A stretch of 31,985 bases of DNA from contig DASWAT010000058.1 in NCBI GenBank assembly GCA_036390995.1, positions 1-31,985 on the forward strand, read 5' to 3'. The stretch comes from DASQQQ01 sp036390995 (GTDB lineage Bacteria; Actinomycetota; UBA4738; HRBIN12). The notes beneath the pieces were generated by a model that searched no databases, had not been told where the DNA came from, and saw only the letters and a list, made by a program, of their open reading frames with translations. Shown one piece after another: positions 16,080-23,062 of this stretch; positions within the stretch are counted from its first letter, which is position 1; every line of letters begins with the position of its first letter. Both the position numbers and the translations under genes were made by a program.

Positions 16080-16104
16080 GGCGAGCACCCGCTCGCCTTG
16101 GTTT
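16080..16104 (+). terminator. Orphan intrinsic terminator-like hairpin
   Basis: A perfect 7-bp stem ggcgagc / gctcgcc with loop accc is followed by ttggttt on the plus strand. No plus-strand gene is recognisable upstream, so it may be the leftover end of a deleted gene. Confidence 0.45.
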
Positions 16105-16113
16105 CAGGCCGAG

Positions 16114-16148
16114 TGCCCCCGGCAGGAATCGAACCTGGGACCCGCGGC
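16114..16148 (-). other. tRNA 3' fragment (Arg-like), possible attachment-site scar
   Basis: The minus strand reads ggtcccaggttcgattcctg and then ccgggggca. This is a T-arm with the universal GTTCGATTC loop plus a 3' acceptor strand, resembling the end of tRNA-Arg genes whose 5' strand is gcccccg. The T-stem has one mismatch. No anticodon arm, D-arm or matching 5' acceptor strand is found further upstream on that strand. Such 3' ends are what integrases use as attachment sites, so this is a likely integration scar. Confidence 0.5.
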
Positions 16149-16201
16149 GGCCACATGCGATGACAAGTGTTCGGCTCGTGTGGGGCCACATCGGGGCCAC
16201 A
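16149..16201. repeat. Short ggccaca repeats between the two tRNA scars
   Basis: The 9-mer ggggccaca occurs at 16182-16190 and 16193-16201 with an 11-base period (one helical turn), and a third ggccaca lies at 16149-16155. Regular short repeats next to an attachment site may be recombinase or excisionase arm sites (inference). Confidence 0.4.
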
Positions 16202-16304
16202 ATTGGCGGGGAAACCAGGCGAATCAAGGGGAAGCGAAGCGACGCGAAACCGCAGGTCAAAGGCTCTTTCGCCCTCATTGTCCCTGGTCGCGGACGTGCC
16301 TCAA

Positions 16305-16367
16305 TCGGTCTTGAAAACCGTTGACGGGGCGACCCGTCCGTGGGTTCGAATCCCACCCCTCCCGCCA
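16305..16367 (+). pseudogene. tRNA-Ser(UGA) 3' fragment, 5' half missing (attachment-site scar)
   Basis: Visible parts are an anticodon arm tcggt-cttgaaa-accgt with anticodon TGA at 16312-16314, and a perfect long variable arm gacggg-gcga-cccgtc (16323-16338) diagnostic of a class II tRNA-Ser. A perfect T-arm gtggg-ttcgaat-cccac (16340-16356) follows, then acceptor 3' strand ccctccc, G and an encoded CCA (16365-16367). The partner gggaggg and a D-arm are absent at the expected distance upstream (around 16275-16300), so this cannot fold as a functional tRNA. A perfect 3' half joined to foreign sequence is the usual product of tyrosine-recombinase integration into a tRNA gene. If so, the element would have lain to the left, with an intact tRNA-Ser(UGA) further left. 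Confidence 0.7.
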
Positions 16368-16465
16368 CATCCCAGCTCGTCTACCAGCGCGTTCGATGGA
16401 CGGGGTTACGCTGGGTCGAACGGCGCTCGGAGCGGTCCGGAGCTGGATCCAACGGATCAGGGAGC

Positions 16466-16642
16466 GTGCCGGCGCCCGGCAAGAACCGGTTGCACCTTGA
16501 CCTGTACACCGACGATCAGGAGCGAGAGGTGGCGCGCTTGCTTCGGATCGGAGCGAGCCGCCATCCCCGGACGCCCGAGCCGGACGAGGACTTCGTGGTC
16601 CTCCAGGACCATGAAGGCAACCTGTTCTGTGTGGTCGATACG
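16466..16642 (+). pseudogene. VOC/glyoxalase-family protein remnant (C-terminal half)
   Basis: The frame reads PAPGKNRLHLDLYTDDQE, then EVARLLRIGASRHPR and EDFVVLQDHEGNLFCVVDT. This is clearly the second half of a VOC (vicinal oxygen chelate) domain protein, with the His of the N-R-L-H-L-D-L strand and the Glu of D-x-E-G-N-x-F-C-V. The first half of the fold is missing: upstream is tRNA-Ser scar sequence. Past the core there is no timely stop; the frame runs on to 16924 inside the next gene. A GTG at 16466 with gggag just before it could allow translation, but the product would be incomplete. Loss of the 5' part is best explained by recombination at the adjacent tRNA scar. In intact form such proteins are lyases or resistance-type enzymes of unknown substrate. 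Confidence 0.6.
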
Positions 16643-16730
16643 GGGGGCCGTCTCGAGCCCGTCGCCAAACCCGGGCTCCTCAGGCCGTCAAGGGCTAGGT
16701 CGTTCGTACCGATAGTCCCACGGAGGGGCC

Positions 16731-18254
16731 ATGACGGAGCACGCCACGCTTTCGGACCGCATCCGGCGGGAAGCGAAGGTCGTCGGGCTGCGGGACTTCC
16801 GCACGCCCACGCTGGAGGCCGTCGAGCACAGGCGGATGCAGCTGTGGGTGCTCACCACGATCCTCCTGGTCGCGGTCAGCACGGCGATCGCCTTCCTCTC
16901 GATGCTCCCCGCGGCCTCCCGTGACTGGCTGCCGCCTGCCGGGATGCGATGGGGGGTGGTCCTGCTCTCGGCGGCCTTCTGTCTCTACGCGATCGAGAAG
17001 GAGGCGCACCTGCACCGCCTGTCGCGCCTGCTGACCGACGAGCGTGTCCTGACGGCGGCGCTGTCGAACCGGCTCCACGAGGTCTCCCTCCTGTTGGACG
17101 CGGGCAAGGCCATGAACTCGGTGCTCGAGCTCCACGCGGTCCTGGACGTGATCCTGCGAAGCGCGAGCGAGCTGCTGGAGGGCAGGAGCGGGTCGATCAT
17201 GCTCGTCGAGGCCGACGAGCTCGTCGCGGCGTGCGTCCGCGGCAACGACGCGGCCGTGGGGAGCCGGCTCCGGGTGGGGCAGGGGATCGCCGGCCACGTG
17301 GCGCTCACCGAGGAGCCGCTCCTGATCAACGGGCACCCCGACCCCGAGGACTTCCCCGGCTACGAGCAACACGACGAGGAGGTAGAGAGCGCGATGTGCG
17401 TGCCCCTCGTCCACCGAGGGCGCATGCTCGGTGTCTTGAACGTGAACGCCGAGCCGGCCAGGGTGTTCTCCGAGTACGACCTTCGCGCGCTGAGCCTGTT
17501 CGCGGAGCCGGCGGCCGGAGCCATCGCGAACGCGCGTCTGTACGAACGCGAGCGCTCCCACGTGGCGGAGCTGGTGGAGCTGGACCGCCTCAAGACCGAG
17601 TTCATCGACACCGTGACCCACGAGCTTCGCGGTCCGCTCACGGCGGTGCTCGCCGCGGCCGAGACCGCGCAGCGGCCGAAGACGCGCCACATGGTGGACG
17701 AGATGCTGCCCATGATCGAGCGCAACGCCCGGAACCTCGCCGCGATGCTGGAGGAGCTCCTCGCCTCGGTCCGGCTGGAGCAGCGACGCGGCCTCGAGCC
17801 GGTGGTGTCGGTGGATCTGGCCGAGGTGGCCCGGACGATCGCGCACGACTTCGAGGCTTCCGGGCGACCGGTCGCGCTGGACGTGCCCGCCTCCGCGCCC
17901 GTTCTGGGCAGCGAGGAGGGGCTGCGCAGGGTGGTGTCGAACCTCCTGGACAACGCCCACAAGTACGGGAAGCCGCCGGTTCGCGTCTCGGTCACGCCCG
18001 GCGATGGTTCCGTCGCGTTGCTGGTGACCGACGCCGGCCCGGGCATCCCGCCGGAGTCCCGCGAGCGCGTGTTCGAGCGCTTCTCCAGGCTGGAGGGCGC
18101 GCACGGGAAACCGGGGCTCGGCCTCGGGCTGTCCATCGTCCGCGGGTTGGTGGTGTCCTTCGGCGGATCGGTTCGCGTGGAGGATGCGCCAGAGGGTGGA
18201 ACGGCCGTCTGCGTTCAGGTGCAGGCCGCGGTTCCTGCGGAGGTGAGCTCGTGA
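16731..18254 (+). CDS. GAF-domain sensor histidine kinase
   Basis: A 507-residue kinase. Two membrane helices lie near residues 37-55 and 68-85 (LWVLTTILLVAVSTAIAF and WGVVLLSAAFCLYAI). A coiled-coil linker and a GAF domain follow (about 115-270, with LLDAGKAMNSVLELHAVLD, VGQGIAGHVALT, AMCVPLVHRGRMLGVLNV). A classical HisKA domain carries the phospho-acceptor in FIDTVTHELRGPL (His297). The ATPase domain contains VSNLLDNAHKYG, TDAGPGIPP, FERFSR and GLGLGLSIVRGLV. The ATG has ggagggg at proper spacing. Its stop overlaps the response-regulator start (GTGA), so the two form a coupled pair. GAF domains in such kinases bind small ligands, heme or redox groups; the ligand cannot be read here. The position just upstream of hemE suggests, but does not show, a link to heme or redox control. 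Confidence 0.92.
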   Translation: MTEHATLSDRIRREAKVVGLRDFRTPTLEAVEHRRMQLWVLTTILLVAVSTAIAFLSMLPAASRDWLPPAGMRWGVVLLSAAFCLYAIEKEAHLHRLSRLLTDERVLTAALSNRLHEVSLLLDAGKAMNSVLELHAVLDVILRSASELLEGRSGSIMLVEADELVAACVRGNDAAVGSRLRVGQGIAGHVALTEEPLLINGHPDPEDFPGYEQHDEEVESAMCVPLVHRGRMLGVLNVNAEPARVFSEYDLRALSLFAEPAAGAIANARLYERERSHVAELVELDRLKTEFIDTVTHELRGPLTAVLAAAETAQRPKTRHMVDEMLPMIERNARNLAAMLEELLASVRLEQRRGLEPVVSVDLAEVARTIAHDFEASGRPVALDVPASAPVLGSEEGLRRVVSNLLDNAHKYGKPPVRVSVTPGDGSVALLVTDAGPGIPPESRERVFERFSRLEGAHGKPGLGLGLSIVRGLVVSFGGSVRVEDAPEGGTAVCVQVQAAVPAEVSS

Positions 18255-18682
18255 GCCTTCGGCGGCCGCGCGTGATCATCGTCGAGGACGATCCCGACGT
18301 CCTCCTGTTCCTGCGGCTGAACCTCGAGTCGGCCGGCTACGAGACCTCGCTGGCGGCCGACGGCTCCACGGCCATGCGCCGGATCGACAACGAGAAGCCG
18401 GATCTCGTCGTCCTCGACCTCATGCTCCCGCTCATGGACGGATGGGCCATCCTGGCCGAGCTCCATCGCCGCCCGGACGCGCCGAGGGTGATCGTGTGCT
18501 CGGCGCGAGGAAGCTCGATCGAGCAGGAGCGCGCCCGGGAGATGGGCGTGGTCGACTACATCGTGAAGCCCTTCAGCATCGAGGAGCTGCTGGCCAGCGT
18601 GCAGCGGGCGTTCGCCCTCGGCGCCGGCGCAGATCCCCTCGCGGCTCCCGACACGCCGATCGAAGGCATCGAGCCCGCCTGA
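18251..18682 (+). CDS. Single-domain (receiver-only) response regulator
   Basis: A 143-residue CheY-like protein with no output domain. It shows VIIVEDDPD (acidic pair), Asp56 in PDLVVLDLMLPLMDG, Ser84 in VIVCSAR and Lys106 in DYIVKPFS, so all phosphorylation residues are present. An Ala/Pro-rich tail of about 20 residues follows. The start is a GTG overlapping the kinase stop (GTGA), with a strong ggaggtg ribosome site. Phosphorylation by the GAF kinase is expected. Without a DNA-binding domain it must act through a protein partner or as part of a phosphorelay. hemE starts 60 bases downstream, so read-through from the pair into the heme genes is possible. Confidence 0.9.
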   Translation: MSLRRPRVIIVEDDPDVLLFLRLNLESAGYETSLAADGSTAMRRIDNEKPDLVVLDLMLPLMDGWAILAELHRRPDAPRVIVCSARGSSIEQERAREMGVVDYIVKPFSIEELLASVQRAFALGAGADPLAAPDTPIEGIEPA

Positions 18683-18742
18683 CCCTGCACCGGCATCGGG
18701 GCGTCCGTACCGTCCGAGATCCGGGTCCGTATCCTTGGAGGG

Positions 18743-19813
18743 ATGGCCCCGACCCCTTGGTCCGATCGCTTCCTGCGGGCGTGCCGCTGCGAGGCCGTGG
18801 ACCGGACCCCGGTGTGGTTCATGCGCCAGGCGGGTCGGTACCTGCCCGAGTACCGGCGGCTGCGCGGCGATCGAGACATCCTGGAGGCCGTCCGCGCTCC
18901 GGAGCTGGCCGTGGAGCTCACGCTCCAGCCGCTCCGCCGGATGCAGCTGGACGCCGCGATCCTGTTCTCGGACATCATGGTGCCGTTGGCCGCCGTGGGT
19001 GTGGACGTGGAGATCCGACCGGGGATCGGGCCGGTCATCGCGGAACCCTTCCGGTCGGACGCCGACATGGCGCGGCTGCGGCCGCTCGAGCCGGAGGCAG
19101 ACATACCCCACGTGCTCGAGGCGATCCGGCTCCTCCGCAAGGAGCTCCGCGTTCCGCTCATCGGGTTCGCCGGCGCGCCCTTCACGCTGGCGAGCTACCT
19201 CGTCGAGGGCGGCCCGTCGCGCGACCACGCGCGGACGAAGGCGCTGCTGCACGACCAGCCGAAGACCTGGCGAGTGCTGACGGAGGCTCTCGCGGCGCTC
19301 GTCCTCGAGCACCTGCGGGCGCAGGCTGCGGCTGGCGCGCAGGCGCTGCAGGTCTTCGACAGCTGGGTAGGTGCCGTGGATCCCGACGACTACGAGCGCG
19401 CCGTGCTGCCGGTGATGCGGACGATCTTCGACGGCCTGGCCGATCTCGACGTGCCGGTGATCCATTTCGGCGTGGGGACCGGCGAGCTGCTGCCGCTGTT
19501 GCGGCGCGCCGGTGGCTGTGTGATCGGGGTCGATTGGCGCGTCCCGCTCGACGCGGCGTGGGCCCGCGTGGGCTTCGACGCCGCGATCCAGGGGAACCTC
19601 GATCCTGCGGTGTGCCTTGCCTCCTGGGATGCCGTGCGGGGCAAGGCGCTGCAGGTGCTGGAGCGGGCGGGCGGGCGGCCGGGGCACGTGTTCAACCTCG
19701 GGCACGGCGTGTTGCCCGGCACGCCCGTGGAGAACCTGCAGCGGCTCGTGGACCTGGTGCACGAGACGACCGCGGTGCGCGCATCGACGACGACGGAACG
19801 GGAGCAGGGATGA
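18743..19813 (+). CDS. hemE: Uroporphyrinogen decarboxylase
   Basis: A cytoplasmic enzyme of 356 residues, normal for HemE. It removes four carboxyl groups from uroporphyrinogen III to give coproporphyrinogen III. The signature PVWFMRQAGRYLPEYR (Arg28, Arg32) and the catalytic Asp77 in ILFSDIM are present, as are LIGFAGAPFTLASYL, FDSWVG and the C-terminal FNLGHGVLPGTP. The ATG at 18743 lies directly behind ggaggg, an unusually short spacing; tatcct just upstream may be a -10 box. It is the first gene of the plus-strand heme group and overlaps cpfC by four bases (ATGA). Confidence 0.97.
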   Translation: MAPTPWSDRFLRACRCEAVDRTPVWFMRQAGRYLPEYRRLRGDRDILEAVRAPELAVELTLQPLRRMQLDAAILFSDIMVPLAAVGVDVEIRPGIGPVIAEPFRSDADMARLRPLEPEADIPHVLEAIRLLRKELRVPLIGFAGAPFTLASYLVEGGPSRDHARTKALLHDQPKTWRVLTEALAALVLEHLRAQAAAGAQALQVFDSWVGAVDPDDYERAVLPVMRTIFDGLADLDVPVIHFGVGTGELLPLLRRAGGCVIGVDWRVPLDAAWARVGFDAAIQGNLDPAVCLASWDAVRGKALQVLERAGGRPGHVFNLGHGVLPGTPVENLQRLVDLVHETTAVRASTTTEREQG

Positions 19814-20790
19814 GCACGACGCCCATCGGGATCCTGGTGATGGCCTACGGCACGGCCTCGGGCCCCGACGACATCGAGCGGTACTACACGGACATCCGGG
19901 GCGGGCGCCCACCGGCGCCGGAACACCTCGAGGAGCTCCGCGCCCGCTACGCGATCATCGGCAACCGTTTCCCCCTGCTGGACATCACCCGCGAACAGGC
20001 GGGGGGGATCGAGCGCGAACTGAACGCCTCGGACCCGAGCCGGATGTTCAGGGCCTACCTCGGGATGAAGCACTCGCCGCCGTTCATCGCGGATGGCGTG
20101 GCGGAGATGCGGCGGGACGGCATCGAACGGGCCGTCGGCATCGTGATGGCGCCGCACTGGTCGGGGATGTCGATCGAGACCTACGTCGAGCGTGCGGAGC
20201 GGGCCGTTGCCGAGGATGGCGGCCCGGCGCTCACGTTCGTGCGGCGCTTCCACGACCATCCGGGGTTCGTGGCGTTCCTGGCGCGGCGGGTGGCCGAGGC
20301 CCTGGATCGGCTGCCCGCAGCAGCCCGGGGCGACGCGGCGGTGGTGTTCTCTGCCCACAGCCTGCCGGTGCGCACGCTGGACGATGGGACGCAGCGATGC
20401 AAGTCCTGCGACGCGTGCGAGGCCTCGTGCCGGTATCGGGACGGTCTCCAGGAGACGGCGCACCTCGTGGCGGCCGCACTCGACCTGGGCGCGTACACGA
20501 CCGGCTGGCAGAGCGCGGGCCGGACCGCCGATCCGTGGTGGGGCCCACCCCTCGAGGACGTGATCCGCGAGCTCGCGGCGGCCGGCCGGCCCGGCGTGGT
20601 GGTGTGCTCGGCGGGGTTCGCGTCCGACCACCTCGAGATCCTCTACGACCTCGACATCGAGGCGAGGGGAGTGGCCGAGGAGTCGGGGATCGCCTTCGCC
20701 CGAACCGAGATGCCGAACGCCGATCCGGCGTTCGTCCGGATGCTGGCCGACGTGGTCCGCGAGCACCTCTCGGCGGTGACCGCGACGTGA
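19810..20790 (+). CDS. cpfC: Coproporphyrin ferrochelatase with probable [2Fe-2S] motif
   Basis: A 326-residue ferrochelatase (hemH family). In the coproporphyrin-dependent route it inserts iron into coproporphyrin III. The catalytic His183 is in VVFSAHSLPVRT and the conserved Glu276 in CSAGFASDHLEILYDLD. An internal Cys cluster CKSCDACEASC (Cys197, 200, 203, 207) follows shortly after the His; internal Cys clusters of this kind bind a [2Fe-2S] centre in several actinobacterial ferrochelatases. The partner genes cgoX and chdC downstream, and the absence of a hemF/hemN-like gene here, favour the coproporphyrin route over protoporphyrin. The ATG overlaps the hemE stop, and its own stop overlaps the cgoX GTG. 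Confidence 0.95.
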   Translation: MSTTPIGILVMAYGTASGPDDIERYYTDIRGGRPPAPEHLEELRARYAIIGNRFPLLDITREQAGGIERELNASDPSRMFRAYLGMKHSPPFIADGVAEMRRDGIERAVGIVMAPHWSGMSIETYVERAERAVAEDGGPALTFVRRFHDHPGFVAFLARRVAEALDRLPAAARGDAAVVFSAHSLPVRTLDDGTQRCKSCDACEASCRYRDGLQETAHLVAAALDLGAYTTGWQSAGRTADPWWGPPLEDVIRELAAAGRPGVVVCSAGFASDHLEILYDLDIEARGVAEESGIAFARTEMPNADPAFVRMLADVVREHLSAVTAT

Positions 20791-22184
20791 CGGCGCGCGT
20801 CGTCGTGGTCGGTGCGGGCGTGGCCGGCCTGACGGCCGCGTACCGGCTGCTCCGCGCGGAGGAGCCCTCCGACGTGACGGTGCTGGAAGCTGACGGCGTG
20901 CTCGGCGGGAAGCTCCGGTCGGTGCGGGTCGGTGACCTGGAGCTGGAGGCGGGGCCGGATTCCTTCGTCGCTCGCAAGCCCTGGGCGGTGGAGCTCTGCC
21001 GCGAGCTCGGCCTGGGCGATCGGCTGGAGGCGCCGGCAGCCTCGGGGGCGTTCGTGTGGACCGACCACGGCCTCGAGCGGATCCCCCGGACCGCGCTGGG
21101 GGTGCCGGCCGGCCTGTCCGAGCTGCTCACCTGGAAGGCGATGTCGCGGGTCGGCAGGTTCCGTGCGCTGGCCGACCTCGTCCGCCGGGCCCGGCCGCCC
21201 CAGGGCGACGAGTCGATCGGCTCGCTCGCCCGCCGGAGGCTGGGGGAGGAGGCCACCGAGGTTCTGATCGGCCCGCTCCTCGGTGGCTTGCACGCCGGCG
21301 ACGTCGACCGGCTCTCGGTCGCCGCGACGTTCCCCGAGCTCGCGCGGTGGGAGCGGGACCAGGGCAGCCTGATCCGCGGCGCGAAGGCCGCCCTTGCCGC
21401 GGCGCCCGATGCCGGTCCCATGTTCCTGAAGCCGCGGGACGGGACCACCGCCCTGATCGAGGCCCTTGTCGGGTCGATCGGCCGCGAGCGGATCCGCCTC
21501 GCGGAGCCGGCAACGGGCATCCTGGCCGCCGGGACCGGCTTCTCCGTCCGAACCGGGCGTGGGGAGATCCCGGCCGATCGTGTGGTGCTCGCCGCACCGG
21601 CGTTCGCCGCCTCCGGGTTGCTCGAGGACGTCGCACCGGTGTCGGCGGCCGAACTGGCCGCGATCCCCTACGCCTCGACCGGCGTGGCGCTCCTCGTGTA
21701 CCCGGAGGGAACCGGCGACGCCCTGCCCGACGCGACCGGTTTCGTCGTTCCGCCGGGCCGCGCCCCGATGACCGCGTGCACGTTCCTGTCCCGCAAGTGG
21801 CCGCGGCCCGAGTACGGGACCAGGGCCGTGGTCCGATGCTTCGTGGGGGGCGTGGGCGCCGAGGAGGTCGTCGACGAACCCGAGGAGGAGATCGTGGCGG
21901 CGGTGAGCCGGCACATCGCCGCCGTGTTGGAGTTGCCCGACCGACCTTCCGAGGCCCACGTCGAGCGGTGGCACCGGGCGATGCCCCAGTACGAGGTGGG
22001 GCATCGGGAACGCCTGGCGCGGATCCGCGACAGTTTGCCGCCGGGTATCTTCGTGATCGGCGGTGGCTACGACGGCGTGGGGGTGCCGGACTGCGTCCGC
22101 GGTGCGAACCTTGCGGCGGAGGCGGTTCTGAGTCACCTGGCCGAACGGTCGGCCGGGAGCGAGCGACGGGAGCAGGTGCGATGA
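20787..22184 (+). CDS. cgoX: Coproporphyrinogen III oxidase (HemY-type, CgoX)
   Basis: A 465-residue FAD enzyme of the HemY/protoporphyrinogen-oxidase family. In bacteria with ChdC it oxidises coproporphyrinogen III to coproporphyrin III using oxygen. The N-terminal FAD-binding motif VVVVGAGVAGLTAAYRLL (Gly9, Gly11, Gly14) is followed by the acidic VLEAD, then GGKLRSV and LEAGPDSFV. The C-terminus has the FAD-proximal block FVIGGGYDGVGVPDCVRGAN. The length fits the family. The start is a GTG overlapping the cpfC stop (GTGA), so translation is coupled; chdC overlaps at the 3' end. Confidence 0.95.
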   Translation: MTARVVVVGAGVAGLTAAYRLLRAEEPSDVTVLEADGVLGGKLRSVRVGDLELEAGPDSFVARKPWAVELCRELGLGDRLEAPAASGAFVWTDHGLERIPRTALGVPAGLSELLTWKAMSRVGRFRALADLVRRARPPQGDESIGSLARRRLGEEATEVLIGPLLGGLHAGDVDRLSVAATFPELARWERDQGSLIRGAKAALAAAPDAGPMFLKPRDGTTALIEALVGSIGRERIRLAEPATGILAAGTGFSVRTGRGEIPADRVVLAAPAFAASGLLEDVAPVSAAELAAIPYASTGVALLVYPEGTGDALPDATGFVVPPGRAPMTACTFLSRKWPRPEYGTRAVVRCFVGGVGAEEVVDEPEEEIVAAVSRHIAAVLELPDRPSEAHVERWHRAMPQYEVGHRERLARIRDSLPPGIFVIGGGYDGVGVPDCVRGANLAAEAVLSHLAERSAGSERREQVR

Positions 22185-22843
22185 GCGAGACGATGTACGC
22201 CCTCTATCCGGTGTTCAAGGCGCGGAGCGGCTTCCGCGACCTCGACGTGGACGACGCGTCGCAGGAGGTCGAGAACCTGTTCAAGGAGTGGGATGGGCTG
22301 GTCACGGTCCGCGGCGTGTACTCCACGGTGGGGTTCCGCGCGGACTCGGACCTGATGCTCTGGCTGATCGGATCCACCCCGGACGAGCTGCAGGGAGCCC
22401 TCGTCGCGCTCGGGCGCACGCAGGCGGGACGCAGTCTCGACCTCGTGTGGTCGTTCATGGGCGTGGTGAAGCCGGCGGAGTTCACGGCCGACCACGCGCC
22501 TGCCTTCGTGAAGGGCGACCCGCCGAAGAAGTACCTGAACGTCTACCCGTTCGTCCGGACCGCTGAGTGGTACCTGCTCCCGCCCGACGAGCGTGCCGCG
22601 ATGCTTCGCGAGCACGGCGAGGTCGGCCGCGAGTTCCCCGACGTGCTGGCGAACACGACGAGCGCGTTCGGGATCAACGACTGGGAGTGGATCCTCGCGT
22701 TCGAGGCCGACGCGCTGGAGCGGATCGTCGACTGCCTGCGTGCGCTCCGTTCGGTGGAGGCCCGGCGGTACACGAAACTCGACATCCCGTTCGTCACCGG
22801 GATCCGCAAGGAGGTCCGGGCGGCGTTCGGTGACCTCGCCTGA
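22181..22843 (+). CDS. chdC: Coproheme decarboxylase (HemQ/ChdC)
   Basis: A 220-residue member of the chlorite-dismutase-like family that converts coproheme III to heme b with peroxide, the last step of the coproporphyrin route. Family features are YALYPVFKA at the start, FMGVVKPAEF, KYLNVYPFVRTAEWYLLP (which contains the conserved Tyr thought to be catalytic), MLREHG (His145, likely heme ligand), NTTSAFGINDWEWI and the C-terminal RYTKLDIPFVTG. It matches the actinobacterial ChdC clade in length. The ATG overlaps the cgoX stop (ATGA). A hairpin at 22864-22880 may end this transcript. Confidence 0.95.
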   Translation: MSETMYALYPVFKARSGFRDLDVDDASQEVENLFKEWDGLVTVRGVYSTVGFRADSDLMLWLIGSTPDELQGALVALGRTQAGRSLDLVWSFMGVVKPAEFTADHAPAFVKGDPPKKYLNVYPFVRTAEWYLLPPDERAAMLREHGEVGREFPDVLANTTSAFGINDWEWILAFEADALERIVDCLRALRSVEARRYTKLDIPFVTGIRKEVRAAFGDLA

Positions 22844-22863
22844 CCGGGACCCGGCGTGTGGCT

Positions 22864-22880
22864 GCCCCTCGGCGGGGCTT
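22864..22880 (+). terminator. Possible terminator after chdC
   Basis: The stem gcccc (22864-22868) and ggggc (22874-22878) around tcggc is followed by tt. It is short but GC-only, and it lies 21 bases after the chdC stop. Confidence 0.35.
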
Positions 22881-22886
22881 GCGTCG

Positions 22887-22892
22887 CATAAT
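22887..22892 (+). promoter_or_regulatory. Candidate -10 box upstream of the small basic protein
   Basis: CATAAT matches the -10 consensus at 5 of 6 positions and lies 12 bases before the ribosome site gaggagg (22904-22910). No good -35 is seen. It could start a separate transcript for the 48-residue protein, the dehydrogenase and the dehydratase. Confidence 0.3.
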
Positions 22893-22915
22893 GGAAGCGG
22901 ACCGAGGAGGCAACG

Positions 22916-23062
22916 GTGGCGCACGCGAAAGACAAAGGCGGCGAGAAGCACCAGAAGCGGACCGCGCAGAAGAGCCTGAAGGAGCGCCGCGCCCAGAAGA
23001 AGGCGAAGCGCGGGTCCGGCCAACAGCAGTCGACCGTCCACATCACGACGACGTCGCAGTAG
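22916..23062 (+). CDS. Small highly basic protein, function unknown
   Basis: A 48-residue protein starting at GTG 22916, preceded at five bases by a strong gaggagg ribosome site, and ending at TAG 23060-23062. It is dominated by Lys/Arg/Gln (AKDKGGEKHQKRTAQKSLKE, then RRAQKKAKRG), with a Ser/Thr-rich polar tail. No membrane segment or known domain is seen; it is probably largely disordered or helical and could bind nucleic acid or an acidic partner. The dehydrogenase start overlaps its last stop base (TAGTG), so the two are likely coupled. Evidence for its reality is the strong ribosome site, the tight overlap and the fit in the gap. I do not recognise a family. Confidence 0.65.
   Translation: MAHAKDKGGEKHQKRTAQKSLKERRAQKKAKRGSGQQQSTVHITTTSQ

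Noticed and set aside
16149..16201. CRISPR-like repeat array
   Set aside because: Repeats are 7-9 bases with only two or three copies and no spacers of regular length; no cas genes.
16275..16367. Complete functional tRNA-Ser
   Set aside because: The 5' acceptor strand gggaggg and a D-arm are absent at the required distance, so only the 3' half is a tRNA.
18215..19912. Minus-strand open frame of 565 codons over hemE and the response regulator
   Set aside because: Shadow of clearly recognised plus-strand genes.
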